Positions 34,449-44,793 of a stretch of 59,557 bases of DNA are shown piece by piece. The position numbers were made by a program, and so were the translations under genes. Numbering within the stretch: position 1 is the stretch's first letter; every line of letters begins with the position of its first letter. Origin of the DNA: Oscillospiraceae bacterium. GTDB lineage: Bacteria > Bacillota > Clostridia > Oscillospirales > Oscillospiraceae. Below the pieces are notes generated by a model, which did no database searches, was not told where the DNA came from, and worked only from the letters and a program-made list of their open reading frames with translations. Where the stretch lies: assembly GCA_902801295.1 (NCBI GenBank), contig CADCHN010000033.1, positions 1-59,557 of the forward strand, given 5' to 3'.

Positions 34449-35453
34449 ATGTCCTGTCCCAGAGAGCGCCGGGAGGAAGCCGAGCGCTTCATCATCGGGC
34501 CATACGGGCTTTTGTCGAAAAACTCCCGCGGGCGGCTTGCGCCGGAGGCGGAGGATCCGATCCGCACCTGCTTTCAGCGGGACATCGACCGCATCACTCA
34601 CTCGAAGTCCTTTCGCCGCCTGAAACATAAAACCCAGGTCTTTCTCCAGCCGGAGGGCGACCATTACCGCACCCGACTGACCCACACGCTGGAGGTCAGC
34701 CGGCTTGCCCGCACCGTCGGACGCGCGCTGGAGCTCAATGAGGACCTGATCGAGGCCATCGCACTCGGCCACGACCTGGGGCACACGCCCTTCGGCCACG
34801 CCGGCGAGCGTGCGCTGCGGCGCATCCACCCCGGCGGCTTCCAGCACTACGAGCAGAGCCTGCGCGTGGTGGACGTGCTGGAGCGGGACGGCCGCGGCCT
34901 GAATCTCTGCTACGAGACCCGCATGGGCATCCTGCACCACACGCACGGCGCCCCGGACGACACGCCGGAGGCCGTGGCCGTGCGGCTGTGCGACCGCATC
35001 GCCTACATCAACCACGACCTGGACGATTCGATCCGCGCCGGCATCCTCACCGCCGACCAGGTGCCGGAGCGCATCCGCCGCGAATGCGGCGAGCGCAACA
35101 GCGAGCGCATCAACGCATTTATCACAGATCTCGTAGAGAACAGCGCCGCAGGCGCACTGAAAATGTCGCCCGCCATGCAGGATACCTTTACATACTTCCA
35201 CAATTACATGTATTCCGATATCTATGTCAATCCCATCGCCAAGAGCGAGGAGAGCAAGGTGGACGGCATTCTCAGCGCCCTCTACGACTACTATACCGCG
35301 CACCCCGATGCGCTGCCGGACGACTATGCGCCGGTTGTCGAGCGCGACGGCCGCGAGCGCGCCGCCTGCGACTACATCTCCGGCATGACCGACAGCTACG
35401 CGATGGAAAAATACGGCGAGCTGTTTATCCCCTTCGCCTGGACCGTGAAATAA
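34449..35453 (+). CDS. dgt: dGTP triphosphohydrolase-like HD protein
   Basis: This 334-residue protein has DRITHSKSFRRLKHKTQVF, DHYRTRLTHTLEVSRLARTVGRAL and the HD motif IALGHDLGHTPFGHAGERAL, all typical of dGTPases that remove triphosphate from dGTP. In Firmicutes it commonly precedes dnaG and rpoD, as here. GGCGGTGA is the likely ribosome site. Nucleotide preference cannot be read from sequence. Confidence 0.92.
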   Translation: MSCPRERREEAERFIIGPYGLLSKNSRGRLAPEAEDPIRTCFQRDIDRITHSKSFRRLKHKTQVFLQPEGDHYRTRLTHTLEVSRLARTVGRALELNEDLIEAIALGHDLGHTPFGHAGERALRRIHPGGFQHYEQSLRVVDVLERDGRGLNLCYETRMGILHHTHGAPDDTPEAVAVRLCDRIAYINHDLDDSIRAGILTADQVPERIRRECGERNSERINAFITDLVENSAAGALKMSPAMQDTFTYFHNYMYSDIYVNPIAKSEESKVDGILSALYDYYTAHPDALPDDYAPVVERDGRERAACDYISGMTDSYAMEKYGELFIPFAWTVK

Positions 35454-35502
35454 ATTCGATGTTTCGCCGTATGCGGCGAAACACTCTGCAAGGCTTCAGG
35501 AG

Positions 35503-37203
35503 GTGATCGTCACGGCCTTTCCCGAATCATTTTTAACCGAGCTGACCGAACGCAATGACATCGTGGAGGTCGTGTCCTCCTATGTTCGGCTGTCGAAAAA
35601 AAGCGGCTCCAACCTGTTCGGCCTCTGCCCCTTCCACAGCGAAAAAACGCCCTCCTTCTCCGTCTCGCCGGACAAGCAGATCTATCACTGCTTCGGCTGC
35701 GGCAAGGAGGCGGTGGAGTTCCTCGCCCGCCGGGTGAACATGCCGGTGCCGGAGGAGGCCAACGACCGCGAGAGCAAAAAACGCGGCCGGATGCTCGCGC
35801 TCAACAAGGACGCCGCGCGCTTTTTCTATGAGCAGCTCTCCGCACCCGGCGGCGCGCCGGCACGGGACTATATGAAGCGGCGCCAGATCGGCAGGACCAC
35901 GGCCACGAACTTCGGCATCGGCTATGCGCCCGACAGCTGGGACGCGCTGCGCAGCGCGATGAAGGCCAAGGGCTACTCCGACTTTGAGCTCTTCGACGCG
36001 GGACTTGTCCGCAAAGGCAAAAACGGCGGCTTTTACGACACCTTCCGCCAGCGCCTGATGTTCCCGGTCATCGACGTGCGCGGCAATGTCATCGGCTTTT
36101 CCGGCCGCATTCTCGGCGACGGCGAGCCCAAGTACATGAACAGCCCGGAAACCCTGGTTTTTAACAAAAGCCGCAACTTATTCGCCCTGAATCTGGCGAA
36201 AAAATCAAAAAGCGGATATATTATCCTTTCCGAGGGCAATATAGACGTAGTTTCTCTGCATCAGGCCGGCTTCGACTCGGCGGTAGCCTCGCTCGGCACC
36301 TCGCTGACGCCGGAGCAGGCGCGGCTCATTTCGCGCTACACGGGCGAGGTGATTATCGCCTACGACAACGACGGCGCGGGCATCAAGGCCGCCCAGCGCG
36401 CCATCGGCATCCTCGAAAAGCTGGAACTCAAAGTCAAGGTCCTTCGCCTGAACGGCGCGAAGGATCCGGACGAATACATCAAGCTCAAGGGCGCCGAGGC
36501 CTTCCGCCAGCTGCTGGAGGGCTCCGAAAACCAGATCGACTACCGATTGCGGACGGTTACGGACAAATACGTGCTCACCGAGCCGGATCAGAAGGTCGCC
36601 TTCCTGAAGGAGGCGACGGAGCTGCTGGCCCGGCTGCCCGGCGCGGTGGAACGGCAGGTCTACGCAATGCGCGTGGCAGAGCTGGCCGGTGTAAAGGGCG
36701 AGGCCGTGGCCGACGAGGTCGAGCGCCGGCGCAAGCGGATGCTCAGCGCGGCGCGAAAAAGCGAGGCGCGCGATCAGAGCCGCCCCGAACGGCAGCTGCA
36801 GCCGGAGGAAAAGAGCTTTCGCTATGACGATCCCGCCTCAGCCGCCGCGGAGGAGGGCCTGATCCGCCTGCTGTATCTGGACCCGTCGCTGTCGGGCAGC
36901 GCCGCGCTTCCCGCGCCGGAGGATTTCTCCGCACCGGTGCTGGCGCACATCTACGCGGTACTGCTGGAAAAGGCGCGCCGGGGCGACAGTCTCAGCACCG
37001 CCACATTGAGCGGTGCGCTCAGCGGGCAGGAGATGAGCCTGCTGGTGCAGCTGCTGCAAAAGCCCGAGCAGCTCAACCGGGGCGAAACCGCCCTGAACGA
37101 CTACATAGCACGCATACGAGAACGCAAGGAGCTTGCCGGGGCAGACACCGATCTGCGGGCTCTGGCCAAGCAATTCAGAGAGAAAAAAGGATACGAGGGG
37201 TAA
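35503..37203 (+). CDS. dnaG: DNA primase
   Basis: This 566-residue primase has the CHC2 zinc finger [28 protein letters not shown] (Cys and His ligands), the primase core [19 protein letters not shown], the Toprim motifs [15 protein letters not shown] and [18 protein letters not shown], and a C-terminal DnaB-interacting region. It makes RNA primers for lagging-strand synthesis. The GTG at 35503 overlaps the AGGAGG sequence itself, so the exact start is unclear; no better ATG, GTG or TTG stands directly downstream before the conserved FPESFLTEL. The zinc finger is complete either way. Confidence 0.95.
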   Translation: MIVTAFPESFLTELTERNDIVEVVSSYVRLSKKSGSNLFGLCPFHSEKTPSFSVSPDKQIYHCFGCGKEAVEFLARRVNMPVPEEANDRESKKRGRMLALNKDAARFFYEQLSAPGGAPARDYMKRRQIGRTTATNFGIGYAPDSWDALRSAMKAKGYSDFELFDAGLVRKGKNGGFYDTFRQRLMFPVIDVRGNVIGFSGRILGDGEPKYMNSPETLVFNKSRNLFALNLAKKSKSGYIILSEGNIDVVSLHQAGFDSAVASLGTSLTPEQARLISRYTGEVIIAYDNDGAGIKAAQRAIGILEKLELKVKVLRLNGAKDPDEYIKLKGAEAFRQLLEGSENQIDYRLRTVTDKYVLTEPDQKVAFLKEATELLARLPGAVERQVYAMRVAELAGVKGEAVADEVERRRKRMLSAARKSEARDQSRPERQLQPEEKSFRYDDPASAAAEEGLIRLLYLDPSLSGSAALPAPEDFSAPVLAHIYAVLLEKARRGDSLSTATLSGALSGQEMSLLVQLLQKPEQLNRGETALNDYIARIRERKELAGADTDLRALAKQFREKKGYEG

Positions 37204-37210
37204 AAACAAC

Positions 37211-38470
<1,260 letters not shown>

Positions 38471-38490
38471 ACAAACGAAAAAGAGCTGCG

Positions 38491-38528
38491 AGGGAGACGC
38501 TTCGTAAGGAAGCGCCTCCTTCTCTTTT
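38491..38528 (+). terminator. Terminator of the dgt-dnaG-rpoD operon
   Basis: GGGAGACGCTTC pairs with GAAGCGCCTCC around a four-base loop (one mismatch), and TTCTCTTTT follows. Confidence 0.8.
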
Positions 38529-38541
38529 GAACACGATGCAA

Positions 38542-38570
38542 TTGACCACGCCGGTCAGCAATGGTAGAAT
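38542..38570 (+). promoter_or_regulatory. Promoter of the XRE regulator
   Basis: TTGACC and TAGAAT are 17 bases apart. The leader to the ATG is about 113 bases. Confidence 0.7.
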
Positions 38571-38594
38571 GACTAAAACAAATCTGGATTTGCC

Positions 38595-38613
38595 GGACAT
38601 TGGGCAAATGTCC
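38595..38613. promoter_or_regulatory. Possible operator in the leader of the XRE gene
   Basis: GGACATT and AATGTCC are inverted around GGGCA, about 25 bases past the -10 box. The position suits autoregulation by the XRE protein; this is inference. Confidence 0.4.
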
Positions 38614-38683
38614 AATGGTTCGCTATCTATGGTAAAGACATAATTGCCTGCGGATGCTATGCTAAAGCATGGAGGTGACGAAT

Positions 38684-39193
38684 ATGAATATGGAAACTGT
38701 CGGACTGTTTATTTCAGAATGTCGTAAAGAGAAGAATCTGTCACAGGAGCAGCTCGGAGAAATACTTGGCGTAACGAACAAGACGATATCTCGCTGGGAA
38801 ACTGGAAAGTATCTTCCTCCGGCGGATATGCTTTTAGCCATGAGCAACTTTTTCAATGTCAGCATCAACGAAATTTTGACCGGTGAAAGGCTCTCCGATC
38901 AAGAATATCGTAAAGCTGCAGAAGATAATCTTATTCAGGTCTTGAAAACAAGCAGTTTCACCCTTAAGGGCAGAATCGAATACTACAAAAAGAAATGGCT
39001 GCGAGAGCATATTTTCTTTATGGTTATCATGGGATTTATCTTAGTAGCGGTGGCTGTTGCGGCGGTAATACGAAGGAATACTTACATGATGATCACCTGT
39101 TTCGTTCTGTTGCCGGTATTTCATGCGATACGCAATAACGCGATGATGGCTTATGTAGAAAACCATGCTTTTGATGGTACTGAAGATGCATAA
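38684..39193 (+). CDS. XRE-family regulator with C-terminal membrane helices
   Basis: This 169-residue protein has an N-terminal helix-turn-helix (FISECRKEKNLSQEQLGEILGVTNKTISRWETGKYLPPADML) and two hydrophobic helices (about 108-129 and 133-150). It therefore probably binds DNA while anchored to the membrane. GGAGGTGACG before the ATG at 38684 decides the start; an ATG five codons upstream overlaps the ribosome site. Base composition is lower in GC than the neighbours, which hints at a later arrival. Target genes are unknown. Confidence 0.85.
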   Translation: MNMETVGLFISECRKEKNLSQEQLGEILGVTNKTISRWETGKYLPPADMLLAMSNFFNVSINEILTGERLSDQEYRKAAEDNLIQVLKTSSFTLKGRIEYYKKKWLREHIFFMVIMGFILVAVAVAAVIRRNTYMMITCFVLLPVFHAIRNNAMMAYVENHAFDGTEDA

Positions 39194-39272
39194 TTCCCGT
39201 TTGTCGGGCAGGTCTTTTGATGTCCGCAGTTATATCGAGCATCGGATTTTGCCACACAAAATCCAAGAGACA

Positions 39273-39310
39273 AAACAGGGCGTGACCATCATGGCCACGC
39301 CCTGTTTCAT
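39273..39310. terminator. Terminator after the XRE gene
   Basis: AAACAGGGCGTG pairs with CACGCCCTGTTT; the inner part CCAT/ATGG continues the stem with one mismatch. Only a weak T run follows on the plus strand. Confidence 0.65.
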
Positions 39311-39400
39311 GCCCTTTTGGGCCGGTAATTGCCACCTCAAGGCAGCTTCCTTATGAAGTGCCGCTTGAAAGCAGCTCTTTTTTATTCCCTAAATCCGCCC

Positions 39401-39430
39401 TTGCGCTTTAGTGATTTGCTGTGTTATTAT
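39401..39430 (+). promoter_or_regulatory. Probable promoter of the KaiC/PEP-synthase-like gene
   Basis: TTGCGC and TATTAT are 18 bases apart, ending 31 bases before the ATG. Confidence 0.5.
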
Positions 39431-39460
39431 TATCGCAGATTCTTCCTTCGGAGGTGTCCT

Positions 39461-42031
39461 ATGAGCAGCCAGATCATCAGCACCGGCATCCAGGGGCTGG
39501 ACGCCGCCCTGGACAATCTGCGCGCCGGCGACATCGTCGCCTGGCAGATGGAGAGCATCGGAGACTACATGTTCGTGGCGACGCAGTTTGTGGCGGACGA
39601 GGCCAGAACCGGCCGCCGCATGGTGTATTTTCGCTTTGGCGAGCACGAGGAGCTGATCCCCACCGCCGCCCTGCAGGAACGCGGCGCCAACATCGTCAAA
39701 TACCGGCTCGACCTCTCCCTGGGCTTCGAGACCATCGCCGTGCAGGTGCACCGCATCATTTCCTCCGAACCGGCGGACAGCTTTTTCCTCTTTGACTGCC
39801 TGTCGGAGATGCAGAAGCACTGGTTTTCCGATCTCATGGTCTGCAATTTCTTCGAGCTGACCGGCGAATTCATCCGCGAACGCGGCGCGCTGTGCTATGT
39901 GGCGCTGGAATACGCGCGCCACACCTACGAGACGATCGCCCGCATCCGCCACGCCACAAGCGTGCTGCTGAACATCCGCACGATGAACGGCATGACCTAC
40001 ATCCACCCGGCCAAGGTGCTGGGCCGGCGCACGCCGACGATGTACTTCCCGCTGCGCATCCACGGCAGCCACTGTGAAACCGTCACCTCCAGCGCCGAGA
40101 CCTACTCCATTTTCGACATCTTCACCCAGACCGGCGAGCACCGGGACTGCTGGGACAGCATGTTTGACTCGGTCGATCCTGCGCACCCGGAGCCGGTGGA
40201 CGAGGCCGGGCGCGAGCTCAAGGAGCACATCATGAAGTGCCTGCTGGGCACTGAGCCGCTGCGCCTGGAGCTCTGCCGGAAGTACTTTTCCGTCAGCGAC
40301 CTGATGGCCATCAAAAAGCGGGAGATCGGCACCGGCTGCATCGGCGGCAAGTCCGTCGGCATGCTGCTGGCGCGCCACATCATCCGCGACACCGACCCCG
40401 AGCTCTACGCCCGCCGCATCGCGCCGCACGACTCCTACTACATCGGCGCCGACGTGTTCTACACCTACACCGTGCAGAACAACATCTGGGAGCTGCGCAC
40501 CAAGATGGAACAGCCGGAGGACTATCTCGCGCTGGCCGAGGAGCTGCGGCGGCGGCTGCTCAACGGCAAATTCATGCACTCCATTCGCGAGCAGTTCCAG
40601 TCCATGCTGGAATACTTCGGCCAGTCGCCGATTATCGTGCGTTCCAGCTCCCTGCTGGAGGACGGCATCGGCAACGCCTTTGCCGGCAAATACGAGAGCG
40701 TGTTCTGCCCCAACCAGGGCAGTCTGGAGGAGCGCTACGAGGAATTTGAAAACGCGGTGCGCACCGTCTATGCCAGCACCGCCAGTCCTGCTGCCTTCCG
40801 CTACCGCGCCGACCGCAACCTGCTCGACCGCGACGAGCAGATGGCGCTGCTGGTGATGCGCGTCAGCGGTGACTGCCACGGGGACTACTACTTCCCGCAC
40901 ATGGCCGGCGTCGGCCACTCCAGAAACCTCTACGTCAACGGCCAGAACGCCGGTGCGAACAACAAGGGCATGCTGCGCCTGGTCTTCGGCATGGGCACCC
41001 GCGCCGTCGACCGGGAGGCGGACGACTACGCCCGCTTTATCCGCCTCGACGCACCCACCGCGCCGCCGATGGTGGCCTACGGAGACGAGTACAAATACAG
41101 CCAGCACAAGGTGGACGCGATCGACCTGAAAAACAACCGCTTCACCACGGTGCCGTTGGAATCGCTGGATCTCTCCACGCTCAACACCGACCGCTGGCTC
41201 TTCATGGAGCCGGATCTCGCCACCGCCGCGCGCTACCGCGAGATCGGCCTCGTCGGCGAGCCGATCCCCAATATCCTCAACTTCCAGAAGCTGCTGCGCA
41301 AGACCGATTTCGCTGCGGTCATGACGCGCATCATGGCGATCGTGGCGGAAAAATACGAGTACCCGGTGGACGTGGAATACGCCGTCAACTTCACGCCCGA
41401 CGGCGACTACGGCGTCAATCTCCTGCAATGCCGCACGCTGCAGGCCAGCGGCCTCGGCCACGCAGGCGTCAAACCGCGCGTGACGGACTATTTCTGGCGC
41501 ATCCAGGGCAACTTCATGGGCGGCAACGCGGCGCTGCCGGTGCGCTACGCGGTCTTTGTCAAGGTCGAGCCCTATCTCGCGCTGACCGAGCAGCAGAAAT
41601 ACGCGACCGCCCGGCAGATCGGGGAGCTCAACCGCCTGCTGCGCGGGAAAAACGCGATCCTGCTCGGCCCCGGGCGCTGGGGTACCACCACGCCGAGCCT
41701 GGGCGTGCCGGTGGGCTTTGCCGAGATCAACAACTACGTCAGCATGTCGGAGCTGGCCTACAGCTCCCACGGGCTGCGCCCGGAGCTGAGCTACGGCAGC
41801 CACTTCTTCCAGGATCTTGTGGAGACCGGCATCTTCTACACGGCGATCTATCAGGGCGAAAAGGGCTGCGAATTCAACGAGGCGCTCTTTGACCGCTATC
41901 CCGACCGCTATCGGGAGCTGACAAACGACGAGCAGCTTGCGGAGGTCATCAAGGTCTACGACCTGGGCGAGGGCGGCGCGATCCTCTATTCCGAGATGGA
42001 GAGCCAGGAGTGCTTCCTCGCGAGCCTGTGA
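39461..42031 (+). CDS. Fusion of a degenerate KaiC/RecA-like domain with a PEP-synthase-like ATP-binding domain
   Basis: This 856-residue protein has two recognisable parts. Residues 1-200 start ISTGIQGLDAALDNLRAGDIVAWQ and continue like a KaiC/RAD55-type RecA fold, but the place of the Walker A loop reads MESIGDYMF without GKT. Residues about 285-620 resemble the N-terminal ATP-grasp part of PEP synthase/PPDK: GCIGGKSVGML (GGK at 295-297) and SPIIVRSSSLLEDGIGNAFAGKYES (389-413). The C-terminus (LLGPGRWGTTTPSLGVPVGFAEI) is characteristic but unassigned. I see no phosphohistidine domain and no PEP-binding barrel, so it cannot be a complete PEP synthase. CGGAGGTG sets the start. It may be an ATP-dependent ligase or kinase of unknown substrate. 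Confidence 0.75.
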   Translation: MSSQIISTGIQGLDAALDNLRAGDIVAWQMESIGDYMFVATQFVADEARTGRRMVYFRFGEHEELIPTAALQERGANIVKYRLDLSLGFETIAVQVHRIISSEPADSFFLFDCLSEMQKHWFSDLMVCNFFELTGEFIRERGALCYVALEYARHTYETIARIRHATSVLLNIRTMNGMTYIHPAKVLGRRTPTMYFPLRIHGSHCETVTSSAETYSIFDIFTQTGEHRDCWDSMFDSVDPAHPEPVDEAGRELKEHIMKCLLGTEPLRLELCRKYFSVSDLMAIKKREIGTGCIGGKSVGMLLARHIIRDTDPELYARRIAPHDSYYIGADVFYTYTVQNNIWELRTKMEQPEDYLALAEELRRRLLNGKFMHSIREQFQSMLEYFGQSPIIVRSSSLLEDGIGNAFAGKYESVFCPNQGSLEERYEEFENAVRTVYASTASPAAFRYRADRNLLDRDEQMALLVMRVSGDCHGDYYFPHMAGVGHSRNLYVNGQNAGANNKGMLRLVFGMGTRAVDREADDYARFIRLDAPTAPPMVAYGDEYKYSQHKVDAIDLKNNRFTTVPLESLDLSTLNTDRWLFMEPDLATAARYREIGLVGEPIPNILNFQKLLRKTDFAAVMTRIMAIVAEKYEYPVDVEYAVNFTPDGDYGVNLLQCRTLQASGLGHAGVKPRVTDYFWRIQGNFMGGNAALPVRYAVFVKVEPYLALTEQQKYATARQIGELNRLLRGKNAILLGPGRWGTTTPSLGVPVGFAEINNYVSMSELAYSSHGLRPELSYGSHFFQDLVETGIFYTAIYQGEKGCEFNEALFDRYPDRYRELTNDEQLAEVIKVYDLGEGGAILYSEMESQECFLASL

Positions 42032-42044
42032 GTCAATCGCGGGA

Positions 42045-42082
42045 AAAAAGTCCGGGAGGGCGCTGCCCTCCCGGACTTTTTG
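42045..42082. terminator. Bidirectional terminator
   Basis: AAAAAGTCCGGGAGGGC and its complement form a 17-base stem with T runs on both strands. It serves the convergent PEP-synthase-like and aquaporin genes. Confidence 0.92.
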
Positions 42083-42098
42083 ATGATCTGTTGATATG

Positions 42099-42785
42099 TT
42101 ACTTCTCGAGCGCCTTGTAGGTGCAGGCGGCGAGCGCAGCGCCCACGAAGGGGCCGACGACAAAGACCCAGAGGCAGGCGATCGGCGCCGGGTTGCCGGC
42201 GAAGAGCGCCACCAGCGCGGGACCAAAGCTGCGGGCCGGGTTGACCGAGGTGCCGGTCAGGCCGATGCCGAGGATGTGCACACCGGTCAGGGTCAGGCCG
42301 ATGATGAGGCCGCCGAAGGAGCCGTGCTTGGCCTTCTTCGAGGTCACTCCGAGGATGCAGAGCACAAAGATGAAGGTCAGGACGATTTCGACGAGCAGGC
42401 CGGCGATCGCGCTGCCGTTGACGCCGCCGAGGCCGTTGGTGCCGAAGCCGCCGGTCATATCGGTCACTCCGCCGAGCTTGAAGATCAGGGCGAGCAGGCC
42501 GGAGCCGATCAGAGCGCCGATGCACTGGGCGATCACATAGCCGACGAATTCTTTGCCCTTCATGCCGCCGGAGAGCAGCACGCCGAGGGAGACGGCGGGG
42601 TTGACGTGGCAGCCGGAGATGTTGCCGATGCAGTAGGCCGAGGCGACGATCGCCAGACCGAAGGCCAGGGCCGTGAGGATGTATCCGCCGCCCGCAGCCG
42701 CGTCGCAGCCGACCAGCATCGCGGTGCCGCAGCCGAGCACGACCAGGGTGCAGGTGCCGATGAGTTCCGCCAGGTATTTTTTCAT
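42099..42785 (-). CDS. Aquaporin (MIP family)
   Basis: This 228-residue channel protein has six membrane helices and both NPA boxes: GCHVNPAVSLG near residue 62 and GTSVNPARSFGP near residue 182. The arginine after the second NPA is present. The compact loops suggest a water channel (AqpZ type) more than a glycerol facilitator, but this is not certain. GGAGGG precedes the ATG at 42785. Confidence 0.93.
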   Translation of the reverse strand: MKKYLAELIGTCTLVVLGCGTAMLVGCDAAAGGGYILTALAFGLAIVASAYCIGNISGCHVNPAVSLGVLLSGGMKGKEFVGYVIAQCIGALIGSGLLALIFKLGGVTDMTGGFGTNGLGGVNGSAIAGLLVEIVLTFIFVLCILGVTSKKAKHGSFGGLIIGLTLTGVHILGIGLTGTSVNPARSFGPALVALFAGNPAPIACLWVFVVGPFVGAALAACTYKALEK

Positions 42786-42815
42786 GTGTTTTCCCTCCCG
42801 TATCAAGATATATTC

Positions 42816-42844
42816 AGTATAGCATGGCCCCTGTAAAAACTCAA
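42816..42844 (-). promoter_or_regulatory. Promoter of the aquaporin gene
   Basis: On the minus strand TTGAGT and TATACT are 17 bases apart. The -35 box overlaps the terminator of the ABC operon. Confidence 0.65.
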
Positions 42845-42871
42845 GCGCGATCCCGGTCGGATCGCGCTTGA
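42836..42871 (-). terminator. Terminator of the marR-ABC operon
   Basis: TCAAGCGCGATCC pairs with GGATCGCGCTTGA around a five-base loop. On the minus strand it is followed by GTTTTTA. Confidence 0.88.
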
Positions 42872-42879
42872 TGCTGTCA

Positions 42880-44793
42880 TTATTCCAATTCGAAGGCGCC
42901 GGTGTAGAGCTGATAATAGGTGCCCTTTGCAGCGATCAGCGACTCATGGCTTCCGCGCTCGATGATGCGGCCGTGGTCGAGCACCATGATGACGTCGGCG
43001 TTCATGACGGTCGAGAGCCGGTGCGCGATGACAAAGACGGTGCGGCCCTTCATCAGCTCGTCCATGCCCCGCTGCACGATGGCCTCGGTGCGGGTGTCGA
43101 TGGAGGAGGTGGCCTCGTCGAGGATCATCACCGGTGGATCGGCCACGGCGGCGCGGGCGATGGCCAGCAGCTGCCGCTGCCCCTGGGAGAGGTTGGCGCC
43201 GTTATTGAGGAGCATGGTGTCATAGCCCTCGGGCAGGCGGCGGATGAAGTCGTCCGCACCGGCCAGGCGCGCTGCCCTGCGGCAGTCCTCGTCGCTCGCA
43301 TCCAGACGGCCGTAGCGGATGTTGTCCATCACGGTGCCGGTAAAGAGGTTCGTCTCCTGCAGCACGAGGCCCAGCGAGCGGCGCAGGTCGTCCTTTTTGA
43401 TCTTGTTGATGTTGATGCCGTCGTAGCGGATCTTGCCGTCGGCAATGTCGTAGAAGCGGTTGATGAGGTTGGTGATGGTTGTCTTGCCGGCGCCGGTCGC
43501 GCCGACGAAGGCCACCTTCTGGCCGGGCTCGGCGTAGACCGACACGTCGTGCAGCACGTCCTTGCCCTCCTCATAGGCAAAGTCCACATCCGTCAGCCGC
43601 ACGTCGCCGCGCAGCGGCGTATAGGTCACGCTGCCGTCGGCCTGATGCGGATGGCGCCAGGCCCAGTGCCCGCTGTGCTCCGTCGTCTCCGTCAGCGTGC
43701 CGTCCGGGTTTTCCACGACGTTGACCAGCGTCACATAGCCGTCGTCCGCCTCGGGCGGCTGCTTGACCAGCGACAGGATCCGCTGCGCGCCGGCGCCGGC
43801 CATGACGATGGAGTTGATCTGCTGGGAGAGCTGGTTGACGTTGCCGGTAAACTGGCGCGCCTTGCTCAGGAAGGGGACCAGGACGGCGACGTCGAAGACG
43901 TTGCCGGAGAGGCTGAGATTGGGCACGCCGGAGAGGATGAGGATGCCGCCGACCAGCGCAAGGGACACATAGAGGACGTTGCCGATGTTCGAGATGATCG
44001 GCCCGAGCATGCTGGCATAGGCGTTGGCACGGTAGCTGACCTGGTAAAGCTCCTCGTTGGCTGCGTCGAAGTCGCGGATGCTCTGCTGCTCATGGCAGAA
44101 GACCTTGATGACCTTCTGGCCGTTCATCGACTCCTGGGCCATGCCCTCCATCGCGGCCACGGCCTTTTGCTGCTGCATAAAGTACTTGGCGGAGCCGCCG
44201 CCCACGGTCTTGGCCACGAAGAACATGGCCGCCACACCCAGCAGCAGTACCAGCGTCATCCAGACGCTGGAGTACACCATGACCGCAAACACCGCCAGCA
44301 CCACGGCGCCGGAGCGGATCAGCGAGGGCAGCGACTGGCTGACAAGCTGACGCATCGTGTCGATGTCGTTGGTGAAATAGCTCATGATGTCGCCGGTCTT
44401 GTTGCTGTCGAAGAAGCGGATGGGCAGATCCTGCATCCCGTTAAAGATCTCACGGCGCATCTTGTCGAGGAAGCCCTGCGTCATCACGGCCATCAGCTGC
44501 GTTTCCAGCGTCTGCGAGCAGATCGACAGCACGTAGACGCCGATCAGCAGATAGATATTGGGCAAAATCTCGCCGCGGGCAGCGGCCCAGTCGCCGCTTT
44601 CCATCCAATGCTCCGCGGCATGGAGCACCCTCTGTACAATAAAGAAGTTCGGGACCGCGGCGACGATGGCGGAAAACAGGATGCAGAACATCGCCAGCGG
44701 CGCGAGAACCGGGTAATAGCCGAAGAATTTTTTGATCGCCCAGGCCATGGCCGCGAAGTTGTCGCGGAGATTGCCGCCGCGCTTATTCTTCAT
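42880..44793 (-). CDS. ABC exporter half-transporter 2
   Basis: This 637-residue protein joins a six-helix ABC exporter membrane domain to an ATPase: Walker A VGATGAGKTTI, Q-loop VLQETNLFTGTVMDNI, signature NLSQGQRQLLAIARA, Walker B PPVMILDEATSSID. Between the membrane part and the ATPase lies an extra segment of about 50 residues (NVVENPDGTLTETTEHSGHWAWRHPHQ wording across two stretches) that many exporters lack. It starts 11 bases inside the end of the partner gene, so the two probably form a heterodimer. The cargo is unknown; MarR control suggests drug or lipid export. Confidence 0.93.
   Translation of the reverse strand: MKNKRGGNLRDNFAAMAWAIKKFFGYYPVLAPLAMFCILFSAIVAAVPNFFIVQRVLHAAEHWMESGDWAAARGEILPNIYLLIGVYVLSICSQTLETQLMAVMTQGFLDKMRREIFNGMQDLPIRFFDSNKTGDIMSYFTNDIDTMRQLVSQSLPSLIRSGAVVLAVFAVMVYSSVWMTLVLLLGVAAMFFVAKTVGGGSAKYFMQQQKAVAAMEGMAQESMNGQKVIKVFCHEQQSIRDFDAANEELYQVSYRANAYASMLGPIISNIGNVLYVSLALVGGILILSGVPNLSLSGNVFDVAVLVPFLSKARQFTGNVNQLSQQINSIVMAGAGAQRILSLVKQPPEADDGYVTLVNVVENPDGTLTETTEHSGHWAWRHPHQADGSVTYTPLRGDVRLTDVDFAYEEGKDVLHDVSVYAEPGQKVAFVGATGAGKTTITNLINRFYDIADGKIRYDGININKIKKDDLRRSLGLVLQETNLFTGTVMDNIRYGRLDASDEDCRRAARLAGADDFIRRLPEGYDTMLLNNGANLSQGQRQLLAIARAAVADPPVMILDEATSSIDTRTEAIVQRGMDELMKGRTVFVIAHRLSTVMNADVIMVLDHGRIIERGSHESLIAAKGTYYQLYTGAFELE

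Noticed and set aside
39461..42031. Complete PEP synthase
   Set aside because: The phosphohistidine and PEP-binding domains are absent and an unrelated RecA-like domain is present.
39389..42226. Long minus-strand open frame opposite the KaiC/PEP-synthase-like gene
   Set aside because: It crosses a strong terminator and part of the aquaporin gene and has a composition typical of antisense frames.
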